Assembly: GCA_000827265.1 (NCBI GenBank)
Contig: KN834784.1
Location: 499,923 to 563,922 of the forward strand
DNA length: 64,000 nucleotides
Direction: 5' to 3'
From: Collybiopsis luxurians FD-317 M1
Taxonomy: Eukaryota > Basidiomycota > Agaricomycetes > Agaricales > Omphalotaceae
Each line of letters starts with the position of its first letter. Position 1 is the stretch's first letter. Positions 1-11,070 of the stretch are shown piece after piece. The notes beneath the pieces are model-generated. The model was not told the DNA's origin and searched no databases. It worked only from the letters and a program-made list of their open reading frames with translations. Position numbers and translations under genes: made by a program.

Positions 1-722
1 ATCTTGAAGACCTTGTAAGTGGGAGAGGCACCTCCAAATTTGACAGTAAAATTGTAGAACTCGTTGGCATTCCGGTCCTCACACGAATGAGCGGCACTCA
101 ATTGACCGTCAAGACGCGGATCGAGCTTTTTATAAGTACCGGAGGCGAGAGGTTCGAGGGAAGTAGGATCAATGAGCTGGAGCAAATCTGCATCGGTCTT
201 TGCAACAAGATACCGCGGCCCCGAGTGGTCGTGGAGCTTCACCTCGGAAGGCAGTCCTTCAATGATATGATCCCACCCAGGCATATTCGGAGTCAAAGTA
301 ACTGAAGCATTGACCGCGGATGGAGAGTCGCTAGCCTGGTCAGGCCAAGCCATTTGCTCGAATGTGGTGAAGAATTTGCGAAAAATAGTTTCGCAGATGT
401 CTCGCTTTTGACCGAATGAGACCACTGGGATCTTCCCCTTTTCGGAAATCTCTTTCTCGAAATCCTCGCAAGACTTTCGAGAGCGATATGATACTCGCTG
501 GCCGCCAGCGTGAATTTCGAAGCGATGGTGCATACCGAATCCATCAAACCAATGTTGAATCTCGACCGATTTCGATGGAGCCGCGGGAGAGGGAACGCGA
601 TATGTTCCGGGCCCCGTTCGATACAGGACACCAGTTAGCCATGGAGGAATGGTCCCTTGAATAGTGAGGTCGACTGGGACACGTTGTTCTGGGACATCCT
701 CGAAGCCGGCAGCCTGATTCAT
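1..722 (-). CDS. Carotenoid cleavage oxygenase family protein, 5' part (runs off the left edge)
   Basis: Reading the minus strand from the ATG at 720-722 gives an uninterrupted frame of about 240 codons to the window edge, with no stop and no intron. The start MNQAAGFEDVPEQRVPVDL is followed by IPPWLTGVLYRTGPGTY, the usual opening of the carotenoid oxygenase/RPE65 family, then HWFDGFGMHHRFEI, and near the edge SAAHSCEDRNANEFYNFTVK. The His in that last motif sits where the first of the four iron-binding histidines is expected. Family members are non-haem Fe(II) dioxygenases that cleave carotenoid, apocarotenoid or stilbene double bonds; the substrate cannot be told from this part. The other three His ligands lie outside the window. 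The family call is firm from the N-terminal motifs; whether the gene is intact is unknown. Confidence 0.85.
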   Translation of the reverse strand, partial: MNQAAGFEDVPEQRVPVDLTIQGTIPPWLTGVLYRTGPGTYRVPSPAAPSKSVEIQHWFDGFGMHHRFEIHAGGQRVSYRSRKSCEDFEKEISEKGKIPVVSFGQKRDICETIFRKFFTTFEQMAWPDQASDSPSAVNASVTLTPNMPGWDHIIEGLPSEVKLHDHSGPRYLVAKTDADLLQLIDPTSLEPLASGTYKKLDPRLDGQLSAAHSCEDRNANEFYNFTVKFGGASPTYKVFK

Positions 723-3101
723 GTTGCTACGCTATGTGGAGGTCCTTACTGCAGCTGCACGACTAAGAAGAAGGTGTTCTTAAGGAAGCTGGAACGGCTG
801 AACATAAATAGGTCCGGAGGTCTACTTATATTGAGACTGGCACAAATATAAAGTTAGTCTCATGCAGTCAAACGCCAAGATGCTGTGGCGCACACCCGCG
901 TCAGGCCTAATATTCCAAGAATCCGAGTGTTATTAGAACTAAATCCTCAACTTCCATCCGGCCCTGCGTAGCTTCCACTTTTGCATGAAACTACTTTCGG
1001 AGTCCTGCGGTCCCATTATTCTTCGAACAAAAAAACTTCACCAGTCGGAGACAAGAGGAACCACAGCGGCGCGTAAAACGGCTGGTCGTATTACTATGTG
1101 TATGAGGCTCGATCTAGGAACTCATCTTAAATTCATCTTAAATTGGGGCCATTTTTGGTCCAGAGCTCGTTCCATCTGTCTCTCATGGGTATACTGTTGA
1201 ACATGGAGACAGTCCAACAGCTTCTGGTGAGCGGAGCTAAGATTATGAATAAGCAAAACAGGCCTAATTGCTTTTGTTCTCTTCGAAAATTTTGAGATCG
1301 CATATTCCTCCTGTCCGCCGCGACAGTGACGAGGCGTTACGGCGCTGTTATGGCGAAGGTCATGAGTGTGAGAAAGTAGGGTCGGCAGTCACGGCCAGGA
1401 AACGCCGGCAAGTTTGTTCATTTCTCTTCACAACCTTGCGATGCACAGGCAGCTCGTTGCGTCTCAATGTGTTCTGTTCCTCGTGCTCGCAGCCCCATTG
1501 TACGTTGCTGGAAACTCGTCGGAATGCTGACGCCGAGGCTGACAAAGAATGAAAACTAATTTAGCTTGAGATCAGGAAGAAAGACTCTAAGGTTACAGGT
1601 AGCTTGTAGAGACGCTACTCTAGAAGGAGTGAGCTAGAAGCTGGAGCAATTTTCTCAAGTTAAATCTAATTGAAATCTTCATGCCGCTGAGCTAGGCTTC
1701 GCAATCAGAGTGGAGAACTAGACATTCCTCCTGCCACCCGTAACTCTTTGTTTACACTTTTCCCTTGAGCTCATGAATTGAAGGCAGATAAGTATTCCGG
1801 AAGTGACTGAACTTGGGTCAGTGCTAACCAGAACTACGTCATTGGTGAAGTGGAGTGCACATAACTGAGAGTTGACCTCTTAAGTGCGTTCTAATTTGCG
1901 GTGTAGGACAACTTTCAAACTGCCAGCTTTATGGTGGAGAATGACTGTTCTCGCTTCCAGATAACATGGTCATTGTAGAAAAACTTTGTGACGGTCCACT
2001 TATCATTGGCATAAACTGATATCGATATCAATATTCCTCAAACAGACCTTAGAGGTTATCAACCTCATCCGGGATGGTTGACTACCTGCGTACTCTGCCA
2101 GGTAGCACTGCAGTGGATTGTCTTGGCACCGCCGAAACCAGGAGGCGACCCCAACTGCCTTTGAGAATCTTGAAAGTGTTTTGAGTTCGATGGTTTTGAC
2201 GAGAACCTTCAAAATGGCAGAAAATAGAAACGGGCCGTTAACAATCATTTTTCAAAGTTGTTTTCAATCTCAAAAGAAAAATAACCACTGACCACGGTGT
2301 CGGAAGAAATAGCTAAGGGATAGCTACTTATTAGGCATGATCATTTCATTCTTCAAAACCCCAGAGCCTGAAATTTTCATAGAGGTTAAACAGGCTCAGG
2401 TGAAATATCGCTTTGCCTGTCAAGGTCCAATCAAAATCCAAGCCAAGATGATGACGATGACTGCGACCTGCCTAAGAGGGCAGCTCGCATACTCTGAACG
2501 CCCAAACATGCCCTGTTGTCGAAAAAGATCTTCCTTAATTGGTTGAGTTTTTTTCATCGCCAATTCGTTGTAATTTTCCTCTCAACAGCCAGGGGTTTCA
2601 ATGAGATTGAGATTCAAAATGGCCGGAGTGCATGAAGCCAAGCAGGATCATGTTTCTCAAGACGAAGGTTGGCACACCAATGACGATTCGCTCAGTGCTC
2701 AACCGGACGGCTACAGGCCTCCGTCTATGTACGAGCGCTGAACAACCTACTTCCGGCCGGCTGGGCTTAGAAATCCTCTCAACATCCTCTCTACGACCTC
2801 CTAAGCTCATTAGTGGCGCCGACATGGTGGAAACCCCTTTAAGTACAATTTAAGAATCTACTGGTATCACTGTGCAAGACAATATTAGCCTATCACGGCC
2901 GAAGTCTCGTATGGGATCGAGGAATTTGATTGCCTTGAACTTGGCTATAGATAGGAGACAAGCTCAAGAAGCCACCACCGGAACGAAACAAGTAATAATC
3001 CATAGATTGTAACACTAATGTCCATTGTAAATGAAAACCCAATGTTCCGAAAGTAACGATACAAATACAGAGTTGCAATAGTGCATACAGTCAATAATAG
3101 T
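723..3101. other. Intergenic stretch, no supported gene
   Basis: No coding frame here resembles a known family. The most gene-like bit is a 40-codon plus-strand frame at 2619-2741 with a good start context (CAAAATGGCC). It ends at a TGA and has no recognisable product, so it may be a relic or the first exon of an unknown gene. Most of the stretch should hold the promoter of the oxygenase gene and the 3' end of the peptidase gene. Confidence 0.5.
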
Positions 3102-5281
3102 TCAAAGTTGTCCAGAAGTAAACGCATCATCTAAACTCGTCACAAGTTGCAAAATCACATTAATCTGTTCGATGGCTTCAGCAATGTCCAAACGACTCCA
3201 CCCTCCGTCGACCATCTGTGCCCAAAGATAGTCGGGCTGAGGGATAATACTGTCCGTGGATATATTTTTAGAAAACATTGTCTTACGAGAGGAAAAGGGG
3301 CAAGTATACGTACCCAATAGTAGGTATATTGGAGTATCCGAGAACGCTGCTTCCTCCTGCACCATACCTAATTGAGATTAAAAAACAGTGAGCGAAGGTA
3401 TCAGAAAAGGAAAGAAGTTCAGGGGATAACGTACCACATCGCCTTTTTACCGTCGACTACCTGAGGCGAAACCATAGCCATCCTCAGATCATCAGAGGTG
3501 CCGTTAAAGGCGTTAATATAAAGTTCATGCAACAAATTGCTAGCCGAAGAATCATTTCTGTTAAAAGGAAAAGAAAAACATAAGTTCATCAAATCAACCG
3601 AAGAAGCTGATAGCAGATGTACTTACGCCATAGTCCACATCGGCTCGAGCCTTCCCGTGGCTTGATAAACCGGCACACCAGTGCTATAATCATCCTTCCA
3701 CTCGATTGCACCGAAATGTTCGCAAACAACCGCGGCTTTGGCATTTGCGAGGAGGTCGGGTCTCGAAGCCATCCAATTCGATTCGTTAAGATGACCACCC
3801 GACATATGACCTGTAGGTGCGAATAATCGTCTGTGTAAGATAAATCACTCCAATGGTACTATTCCTTACCCGTGGTGATGACGAAACTGGTTCATCCAGG
3901 GAGGAATAGTTAAGTTCCCAAGCGAGATAGTACGGTAATAGAGCTTAGTACTCACTCGACATTAATGTGAGGTGGCTGTCGAGCCAATATTTCAGCCATA
4001 GTGAGCAAAAGAATGGGGCCTGGGAGCGATTTAGCGAGACACCTCCGAAATCGGAAAATTTTCCTCACCGTTCTCCTCAATGATAGAGGGACCATCACCT
4101 AGTCGCACGTATGAGAAACATCCGTAAAGCATTGAGAAGTTAACACTCACTGTGCGTATAAACAATAATCGTGTCGTTCGTACCAGACGTTCCCTTCAAG
4201 TGACCAATCACAGTGCTCGTGGTGACCTGGTAGCTTGGAGCATTGAGCACAACAGTTGCGTTATTCACCTGTCCGTTGGCAACTAGCTCCCGTATAAGCT
4301 CGCCCGTCGAATTTCCAACGTAAAGGCTGGGTACATCATAGTGAACCGATCCATTCCCTGGCGCACCATCGTTCGGCAAAAACTGCAGGGCCGCGTCATC
4401 ATCGGACGTGTTGACCCAAGATGCAATGACGGCGTGGACGCCCGACGCCTTCAGTGAAGTGAAATCTAACGTTTTGGCTGACTGCCAGTGGGGGTTAGTG
4501 AGATTACCGATCTGCGAACGACATGGTTAATTTTTGCAGGGCGGGAAACTTGAGCCGAAGAGAGATACCTCTGGTATTTCGGTTTGAGCATCAATGTCTC
4601 GGGAGGTTCTGAGAAGGTAGGTTAGTATATCTTCGAAAAAGAAAAAGGCGACGTACCCTAGAAGCTCGTACTCCGGTAACGAGTAATTGTGTGTGGGGCT
4701 AGGATTATCGAAGAACAGGACGGCTCCACTTGGAGGGATATTCTTTAAATTTAAGCTCGAGGTCACTGCCTTTTCGGTCACATCATTGACGGCAAAGCTG
4801 CCAGCGTCGTGAATTGGTGCGGTTACACCGGCAACGCCACTGTCACCACTATATGGCCAATAGCCGGTGGTAGGTAGGCCGAGCTGAGTCCCGTTCTTGA
4901 GATTAAGAGACAAAGACCACCATTGGGGATCCCATCTAATTTAGCATTCAGCGAATGTTTTCGGGCAGGGAGAGAGGAGATTAGAGACTACCTGTCTATG
5001 GTGTAATTGAGTAGCTGGACTTGGAGCCCGGCAAACTGCATGGATTGGGAGACTAAATTGGTTAGAGTGTTTTGATTATCGTTCCCAGCTGCCGATGCTC
5101 ATAAGTATGTTGAAGAACAGATAACGCGGAGCAACCTACTCCATCGCGGTCCTCTGAGATTGGTTTGCCATAGTCGATCTTGAAATCGCTGTTGGTCAAG
5201 CTGACTCAACGTCGGAGCAGTCGTTGCGGACGCGTACAGCACGTAGGCTGAAAGGATGTAAAGAGATTTGAGACAGTGCAT
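3102..5281 (-). CDS. Secreted M28-like metallopeptidase, multi-exon
   Basis: Minus-strand gene starting at the ATG at 5279-5281 and stopping at 3102. The N-terminus MHCLKSLYILSAYVLYASA is a typical signal peptide. Joining exons over clear GT-AG introns gives a central PA-like region (GYWPYSGDSGVAGVTAPIHD; AVLFFDNPSP) and then the catalytic-type motif YTHSDGPSIIEENG, with an HxD pair and an EE pair as in M28 zinc aminopeptidases. Further on are GHMSGGHLNESNW and VVCEHFGAIEW, then PDYLWAQMVDGGWSRLDIAE. Introns include about 5164-5114, 4990-4937, 4659-4615, 4129-4080, 3628-3556 and 3315-3256. Agaricomycetes carry many such secreted peptidases; the substrate is unknown. I could not place every zinc ligand, in particular the C-terminal one. 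No disrupting stop was found in the joined exons. Confidence 0.75.
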
Positions 5282-5320
5282 CCGAAGAGACAATATTGCA
5301 ACTGATACCGGGTCATGATG

Positions 5321-5330
5321 CCTTTTATAC
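5321..5330 (-). promoter_or_regulatory. TATA box of the M28-like peptidase gene
   Basis: The minus strand reads GTATAAAAGG about 40-50 bases upstream of the peptidase ATG. This is a consensus-like TATA box and implies a very short 5' leader. Confidence 0.45.
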
Positions 5331-5389
5331 GTTGGTTTCTAGTTCCATCCACCTCATAATACTGTAAATCGGAACAAACAAGCACTATT

Positions 5390-6660
5390 ATGTACGTCTC
5401 GAAAGAGTTCGAACCTGACGCGCCTGACATTGACCATACTACGGTGTCAAGTGATGAATGTCCTTCAATCTCCTTCAGGCACCAGAACAAAACACGATGG
5501 AGAAGAGTAGGTATGAAAATCCGTCATCTGACAGGGACTTGTTCGATGACCCTATACATCCAACTTCATCCCGGTACGAAATTTCGACTCGGAACCATCA
5601 ACAGTATCTCTCACGAGGACTATCCAGAATAATAGGGAGGAAGAATGGGGTTCCGACAGACCGAAAAAAGAAATGAAGTAAAGCCTTTGATTGGTGGCCC
5701 CTTGTAGAAGATAGAGACATTGCGCACGGGACGGAGGAACGGGCTCAACGGGAGTCGAAACACGTGAGTAGCTTCATGCCGGCGGTACCACAGTTGCTAT
5801 ATTCGGATTCACTAGACGCCGGAGGGGCGTCTAATCCTCATAAGCAAGCATTATGGACAAGATAGAGAAAACCGACGGTGCTGATGACAAAAGGTAGGCT
5901 AGTTTCAATTGTGGTACCACCTCTCGACATTACTAAAACCTTTTCTATTACAGCTTACGTTTCTGAAAGCCCAGAGTTAAAGAAACAAATCGGTGGAAAA
6001 CATTTGTGAAGGAAGAAGCGTATCTCGTGTCGCTAATTCGGATCCTTCACACGACAGATATATGAATTTCTTCATCTCTGAGTTGCCTTTCGGCCGTCGT
6101 AAAGCGAGATTATTTAGAAAAATGAAAGCCACGAACCGAAGAGGACGGAGGCTATGCAACAGTCACGAAATTAACTGATTAACTAAAGATAAAGGCCTAT
6201 GGTAAGAACTCGTGTTTTGGTCGCTTCACAATTGAGGGTGCTCTGAACGGCAGCATTCCCCTCCTATATAACTGTCATTAACAGGTTAGATTTTGGACCA
6301 TGAGCGCGGCGTTAGTGATTTTACGCACCCAGACCTTCTTGTAAAACGAGGTAAACGATACTGCAGAAGTACTTCTGAAAGACGGTCTTCGATGGATTTG
6401 AATTCAGCATATATTTTGAATGAATTGTACCCCTTAATTAATTATAAACCTTCTTTGCTTCCTACCTTTCTACTAATACAAGCCAGCCCTAACATTATCC
6501 CGCGTACATTTCAACGGATCTATCTCATTTGTCCGAAGACAAAAGATACCAAAAATTCCCGGAACTCCCTTCTTTGATTCCCATTGATTGCATCAGCTAA
6601 TGGTCAACAGACAACTTCGCTCAATAATGCAAGCAAAAAGAGAAAGAAAAAGATTCCGGA
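5390..6660. other. Intergenic, no supported gene
   Basis: Only short frames without family resemblance. The interval lies between the start of the peptidase gene and the 3' end of the U2 snRNA gene. A purine-rich stretch near 6630-6660 flanks the U2 3' end. Confidence 0.4.
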
Positions 6661-6671
6661 AAAGCGGAATC

Positions 6672-6862
6672 CCCCGACGACACAAGCCTGTACTGCAATA
6701 GCACGGTCATCACGTCCCCCGTGTTGCAAGCAGAGCACGAAGGAGCAGGGGCGGCAAAAATTTGATAACCAGATACGGAGGGCGGTGCCCTCGTAATAGT
6801 GGTTAAACTATTAAGAACAGATACTACACTTGATCTAAGCCAAAAGGCCAGAGTGGTAAGGA
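6672..6862 (-). ncRNA. U2 spliceosomal snRNA
   Basis: The minus strand contains GGCCTTTTGGCTTAGATCAA followed by GTGTAGTATCTGTTCTT, the invariant 5' part of U2. It includes GTAGTA, which pairs with intron branch sites. The rest fits U2 in order: stem-loop IIa (AATAGT...ACTATT), stem-loop IIb (GAGGGCACCGCCCTC), an Sm-type site (AAATTTTTG, near 6756-6764), and a stem-loop IV core GTGCTATTGCAGTAC near 6688-6706. GGCTTAGATC is the form also seen in yeast U2. A TTATAAA box lies about 20-30 bp upstream of the 5' end. Both ends are estimates (about 10 nt). As a core spliceosome RNA it would serve the intron-rich genes around it. Confidence 0.9.
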
Positions 6863-6883
6863 ATGCAGATGTTGAGCGGCGGT

Positions 6884-6890
6884 TTATAAG
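6884..6890 (-). promoter_or_regulatory. TATA-like element upstream of U2 snRNA
   Basis: The minus strand reads TTATAAA 20-30 bp before the predicted U2 5' end, a sensible position for the core promoter of a fungal snRNA gene. Confidence 0.5.
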
Positions 6891-6899
6891 GGCATCGGT

Positions 6900-7930
6900 A
6901 GTTGCGCACGGACCATGGGCCGTGGGCCGTGCATGTCACGTTCATTTCTTCTTTCGTTTAGAACACACATGGTAGCCTCTATCCGACGAATGTGTTACGC
7001 ACAAGACGCCTTGATGCTATGATAGCGTCTGTGTGCCAACCGTCCTTCAAAGGCTAAAGAAGTTCAACATAAAGCATATAAGACTCCACACCACGAAAAA
7101 GTACCCGTAAACACCCGTAGAACTCTGTACCAGCGCGTATACCGACTCAAATTGCGACCTCCCTGAGCCAATCTTCTTAGCAAGGTTATCATTGTGTCAT
7201 AGGACCTCCTGCCATGTTTTCCTCCCATTAATTCTCTCTTCCGGAATTTTGTAGACACAAGCGGCAGTCAAGTTCAAGCCTAATCTCGTTGTTTTCTTCC
7301 AGGGCCGCTGTACTTCCAGTATGAATGGGGCTCTCCCGTTGATTGCCACACGCTGGCATGGCGACTTCCAGATATACATGAGCTGACTCTGAACGTAGAA
7401 ATCCGAGCAGCCGGGTGTCTCCGGTGAGCTTCTTTCCATCCCTATTTTTGGGTTCAACTAGCCCGCAGCTCAAGATGGAACCTAGTGCAGGTTCCACCCA
7501 TTCTGATTCCCTATTTTACTAGAGCTTCTCTGCTAGTGTAAGCCTCGTTAATGCATATTTTCGTTACTCATCGAATTTATAATAGGTTAAGATGCCTCCT
7601 GAATGTAGAAAATTCTTGCTCTTTTCAAACCGCATTTCGACGTCCAGGATTCTTGAAACTCTAGCTTGAAAGCTCGAACGTCATAGCAGTGCCAATTCAA
7701 AGTGCACAACCTACTTTCGCTCTTTGCTCCGCATGGTATTGGCTAGGGCGCTAACCCTCTTTCGCGCCTTGCTCCGCATAAGCCTTGTCTGCTCCGCGTG
7801 GTGCTGGCCGAAGAAGAATAGAACCAGAACATGGATGCGTTGACCACTGTACCTTAACGTCCAGGAAAGAAACTTCTCGGACTATTCATCACTAACTGAA
7901 GTGGGTGAGCTTCAGAACCGAATGGAATGT
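6900..7930. other. Intergenic; short imperfect repeats near 7720-7805
   Basis: No coding frame is supported. Around 7720-7805 the phrase TGCTCCGC recurs with variants of GCATGG/GCATAAG/GCGTGG, apparently short imperfect direct repeats. The region precedes the degenerate P450 copy. Confidence 0.35.
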
Positions 7931-7934
7931 ATCG

Positions 7935-10415
7935 TTAATCTGGCGCTCGTAAAGACATTCGCTTCCTCCGGGTCCCAGAAAACTCCCAATTATTGGGAAC
8001 ATTCTTGTACGTCTATATTGTTTTCCTTTTCTGTTTGATGCCAATTTCGCTTCTTCATCTCAACGCTTCTGTAGGATATACCGTCTTTATTCCCATGGCA
8101 CACATTCTTGAAATAGGCCACACGGCTTCGTCCGTAAATCTTCCTTTCATATTCTCTATTTCCTGAGATGGTTGGTTGCATTAGAATTGGACATGCATGT
8201 CGAAGTTGCAGGAACGTCATGTATAATTTTGCGTACATATGAAGTTGCAAAGGATCTACTGGACAAGCGGTCGAGTATCTATCCGGGCAGGTTTGTTGCC
8301 ATAATTCTATCCAAGCGACCTCATAGAGTAAATTAATAGGCCTCATGATAATACTTGAACTGTGAGCTGCACATCCTCCTCCTTCCACACTTCGTGCTAA
8401 GATGTCCGGTATTATGGCATTCAGTATAGGGTAAACGCGCACTTTTTGTCAGAAAGGAGAAACTAGTCATGATTCTATTCACCAGTTGGACTCGCAATCT
8501 CTTCTTCATGCCGTATAAGGAGGATTGGAATACTCGCCGCAAACTCTTTCATAAAGGTAAGCCTTCTCCGAGTCAAGTATGCTCTATAATTGAAGCTTCT
8601 TTTGGTAACGCCTTCTCCTTAGAATTTCATCCAATCCGCTCTGAATCCCTACACCGTTTTTATGGAACAAGGGCGCTTGCCGTCTTTTTGAACAACCTTC
8701 TAGATTCTCCGCATGATTAGAAGGTCCAAATTCGACAGTGAGTAAAAGTCGCGGTGGCTCTCCTTCTCTTAAAGATTCTAATAGCTTGCTATGAAGTCTG
8801 TTAGAATCTGTCATCTTAGGTGTAGCCTATGGCATTCGCGCTGAGTCCCAAGATGATCCTCATATCAAAGCGGTCGAAAAGTTAATGGCGGTCTTCGATG
8901 AAGTCACACTTCCAACCAGCTTTCTTGTTGTGGTCATGAGGTTTTTCTTGATCATGCACTTGACTGTGAGGTTGGGTATGACCGCAGAACGTTATTCCTA
9001 TGCTACGGTATATCCCTTCCTGGTTCGCTGGAGCTTCGTTCAAGCAAAAAGCCAAAGCCTGGAACGATATTTTCTCAGCAACAAACAAATCACCATTTAT
9101 GAGGACCAAAAAAGCTACGGTAGGCGTTCAACTACTTTGTCAAATGAAAACCAAGCACTCTTCATCCAAGATAGATGGTACAGCCGAAGACTGCTTCTAT
9201 TTGCAGTGTTTGAGGAACGTGGCCGACCCAGATCCTCGACCAGATTATCTTTCGAAGGAAGAAGAAATCACCATGAAAACAGCTGGGATCATGTTTGAAG
9301 GTATATTGAATGTTCCATTTCTCCTTCATGTGCAAAATTTAAGTGCAATGTTCTACTGGCGCATTTATTCGGAAAGGCGGAGCAGACACGGAGACTATCA
9401 CTCTTGAAACGTTCATGCGCTTGCAATCTTGTGTTTTCCGCATGTTCAGCGTGAAGCGCAAGCTGAGCTGGATCACGTCGTTGGAACAGAAAGGCTGCCA
9501 AAGCATGACGATAGAGAATGGCTGCCGTATGTGACTGCTGTCATGTATGAGGGCCTAAGGTAGTGTCTCTGGGTATCCGGCTGTAAGCTCTATTTGGACT
9601 GACTACTTATATGTTAGGTGGCAGCCTGTGACAGCTCTAGGTACGTTCTTAGTTGGTGAACAACTTAGCTTGTTCTCATAACTGATCACGCATATAGGCG
9701 CTCCTCACCGGGTCGAAGATAAAGATTTATATAAGGGATACCATATTGCTAAGCATTCTACCGTGCAACCCAACGTTTGGTATGTGATCTTTTTCCTTGG
9801 CTCAAGCCTACACATATTTATACTGTGCTTTGTGGCGCGAAGGGCAATGTTGCACGACCACAAAGTACACGGTCCTGACACGGAAATTTTTGAGCCGAAG
9901 TGATGGCTTCTCAAAGTTTACAACGACCAAGGAAATGCTGAAGAATGGAAGCTCAATCCTGATACGCGTGATCCTACCGCTATATCGCTTGGATTCGGTA
10001 GACCGTATGCCTTTGAACAATTTGAGTCCATTCCTTCCAGCCTTCTGAAATGTATGCCCAATGTTCTGCATAGAGTTTGTCCAGGAAAGCACATGGTCCT
10101 ATTTACACTCTGGACAACTTTGGCTTCTGTTCTTCGCATGTACAATGTCACTCCAGCCATTGATAAAGATAGGGCCAAACCTACTGAGTATACTAATGTT
10201 GGAGTATTCAAGTATGTACTACTTCCACTTGGTGTTCTTGCTGACTTGGACTATGACCCTTGTGTCTGCTTTTCCAAACTTGATGCAATTCCCTGCCTCA
10301 GCTGGCATGGTGTTGTACATCCAGTCAGCCAGCCCCATTCAATTGTACAATAAGAACTCCCTCGGAGAAGCATGTGGCACTCATCCGACAGGTTCTCCCT
10401 GACAACATGGATTAA
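7935..10415 (+). pseudogene. Cytochrome P450 pseudogene (array copy 0)
   Basis: The same exon order as the two downstream P450 genes is visible: LPPGPRKLPIIGNIL near 7960, DLLDKRSSIY near 8255, SESLHR near 8640, YIPSWFAGASFKQKAKAW near 9003, helix I GGADTET near 9380, MYEGLR (ExxR) near 9545, GAPHRVEDKD near 9697, CPGKH near 10080, and the C-terminus ending at the TAA at 10413. It is broken. There are stops in the exon near 8340-8362, a TAG for TGG in SPHDW near 8718, a 2-nt insertion causing a frameshift at about 9416-9418, and TGA for CGA in FEPKRW near 9911. The N-terminal anchor is lost or unrecognisable. It is more diverged than copies 1 and 2, so it is an old duplicate. Confidence 0.85.
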
Positions 10416-11070
10416 AAAGATGAATGTCCAGAAGAACATACTATACTATTTGAATGCAAGTTCATCTATATGATGCATGACACATGGTCAGGTTCAGTTC
10501 ATCATAAGCGCTGGTCTGGATGTCAGGCCAACCCTTAGTTTCTGGTGTGGAAGTGTGAGACAAAGCATTATGATTTGAAAGTTCTCATTCAATTAGATCC
10601 CTAGTTATCGTATAGCTACTCATGCGTCTCTCAGGTTCTATTCTATGTAATACGTAATGGAATGGGGCATATCCCGAGCGCTAATCTATGGCACAATGGG
10701 TTCCTCAAGCTATCCCCGGTAAGAGCTGGTTCAGGGTTTAGGGAAAATAGAACAAGGGCCTGACCACCCTACCGCTCCCTACTCGTTTTCCACACGGCGG
10801 ACTTGGCTCGGCACAATTCATGCAGGAGAGATCCCGGGCCGAAGATTTCCAATTGTTTCATCGTTTACCGATGTCATTCATTTGCTGCAAGTGCCAGCAC
10901 CTGAGGTAACAATCTGATTCAACTTCCTGGTTTTTGGTTTGGCGCAATGAATGACAGACCTGCGATTTGAAAGGAATTCAAGGAAATGAATTTGGTGGAG
11001 TCTCTGCTATATATTTACTTGACCCATGCTTTGCCATGCCCCTCTTATTCGGTCTCATACCTGCATAGGA
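10416..11070. other. Intergenic between P450 copies; 10600-11000 is duplicated upstream of copy 2
   Basis: No gene. From about 10600 (phrase AGCTACTCATGCGT) to the copy 1 start the sequence matches 15740-16270, including GAGCTGGTTCAGGGTT and CTACTC near 10724 and 15945. This is therefore the 5' end of the duplicated unit and probably the promoter region of copy 1. Confidence 0.6.

Noticed and set aside
985..1552. Short plus-strand frames in the left intergenic region
   Set aside because: No family resemblance and no convincing start context or splice sites.
11026..11070. Upstream in-frame ATG for P450 copy 1
   Set aside because: It would place 15 polar residues before the membrane anchor; copy 2 starts at the equivalent of 11071.
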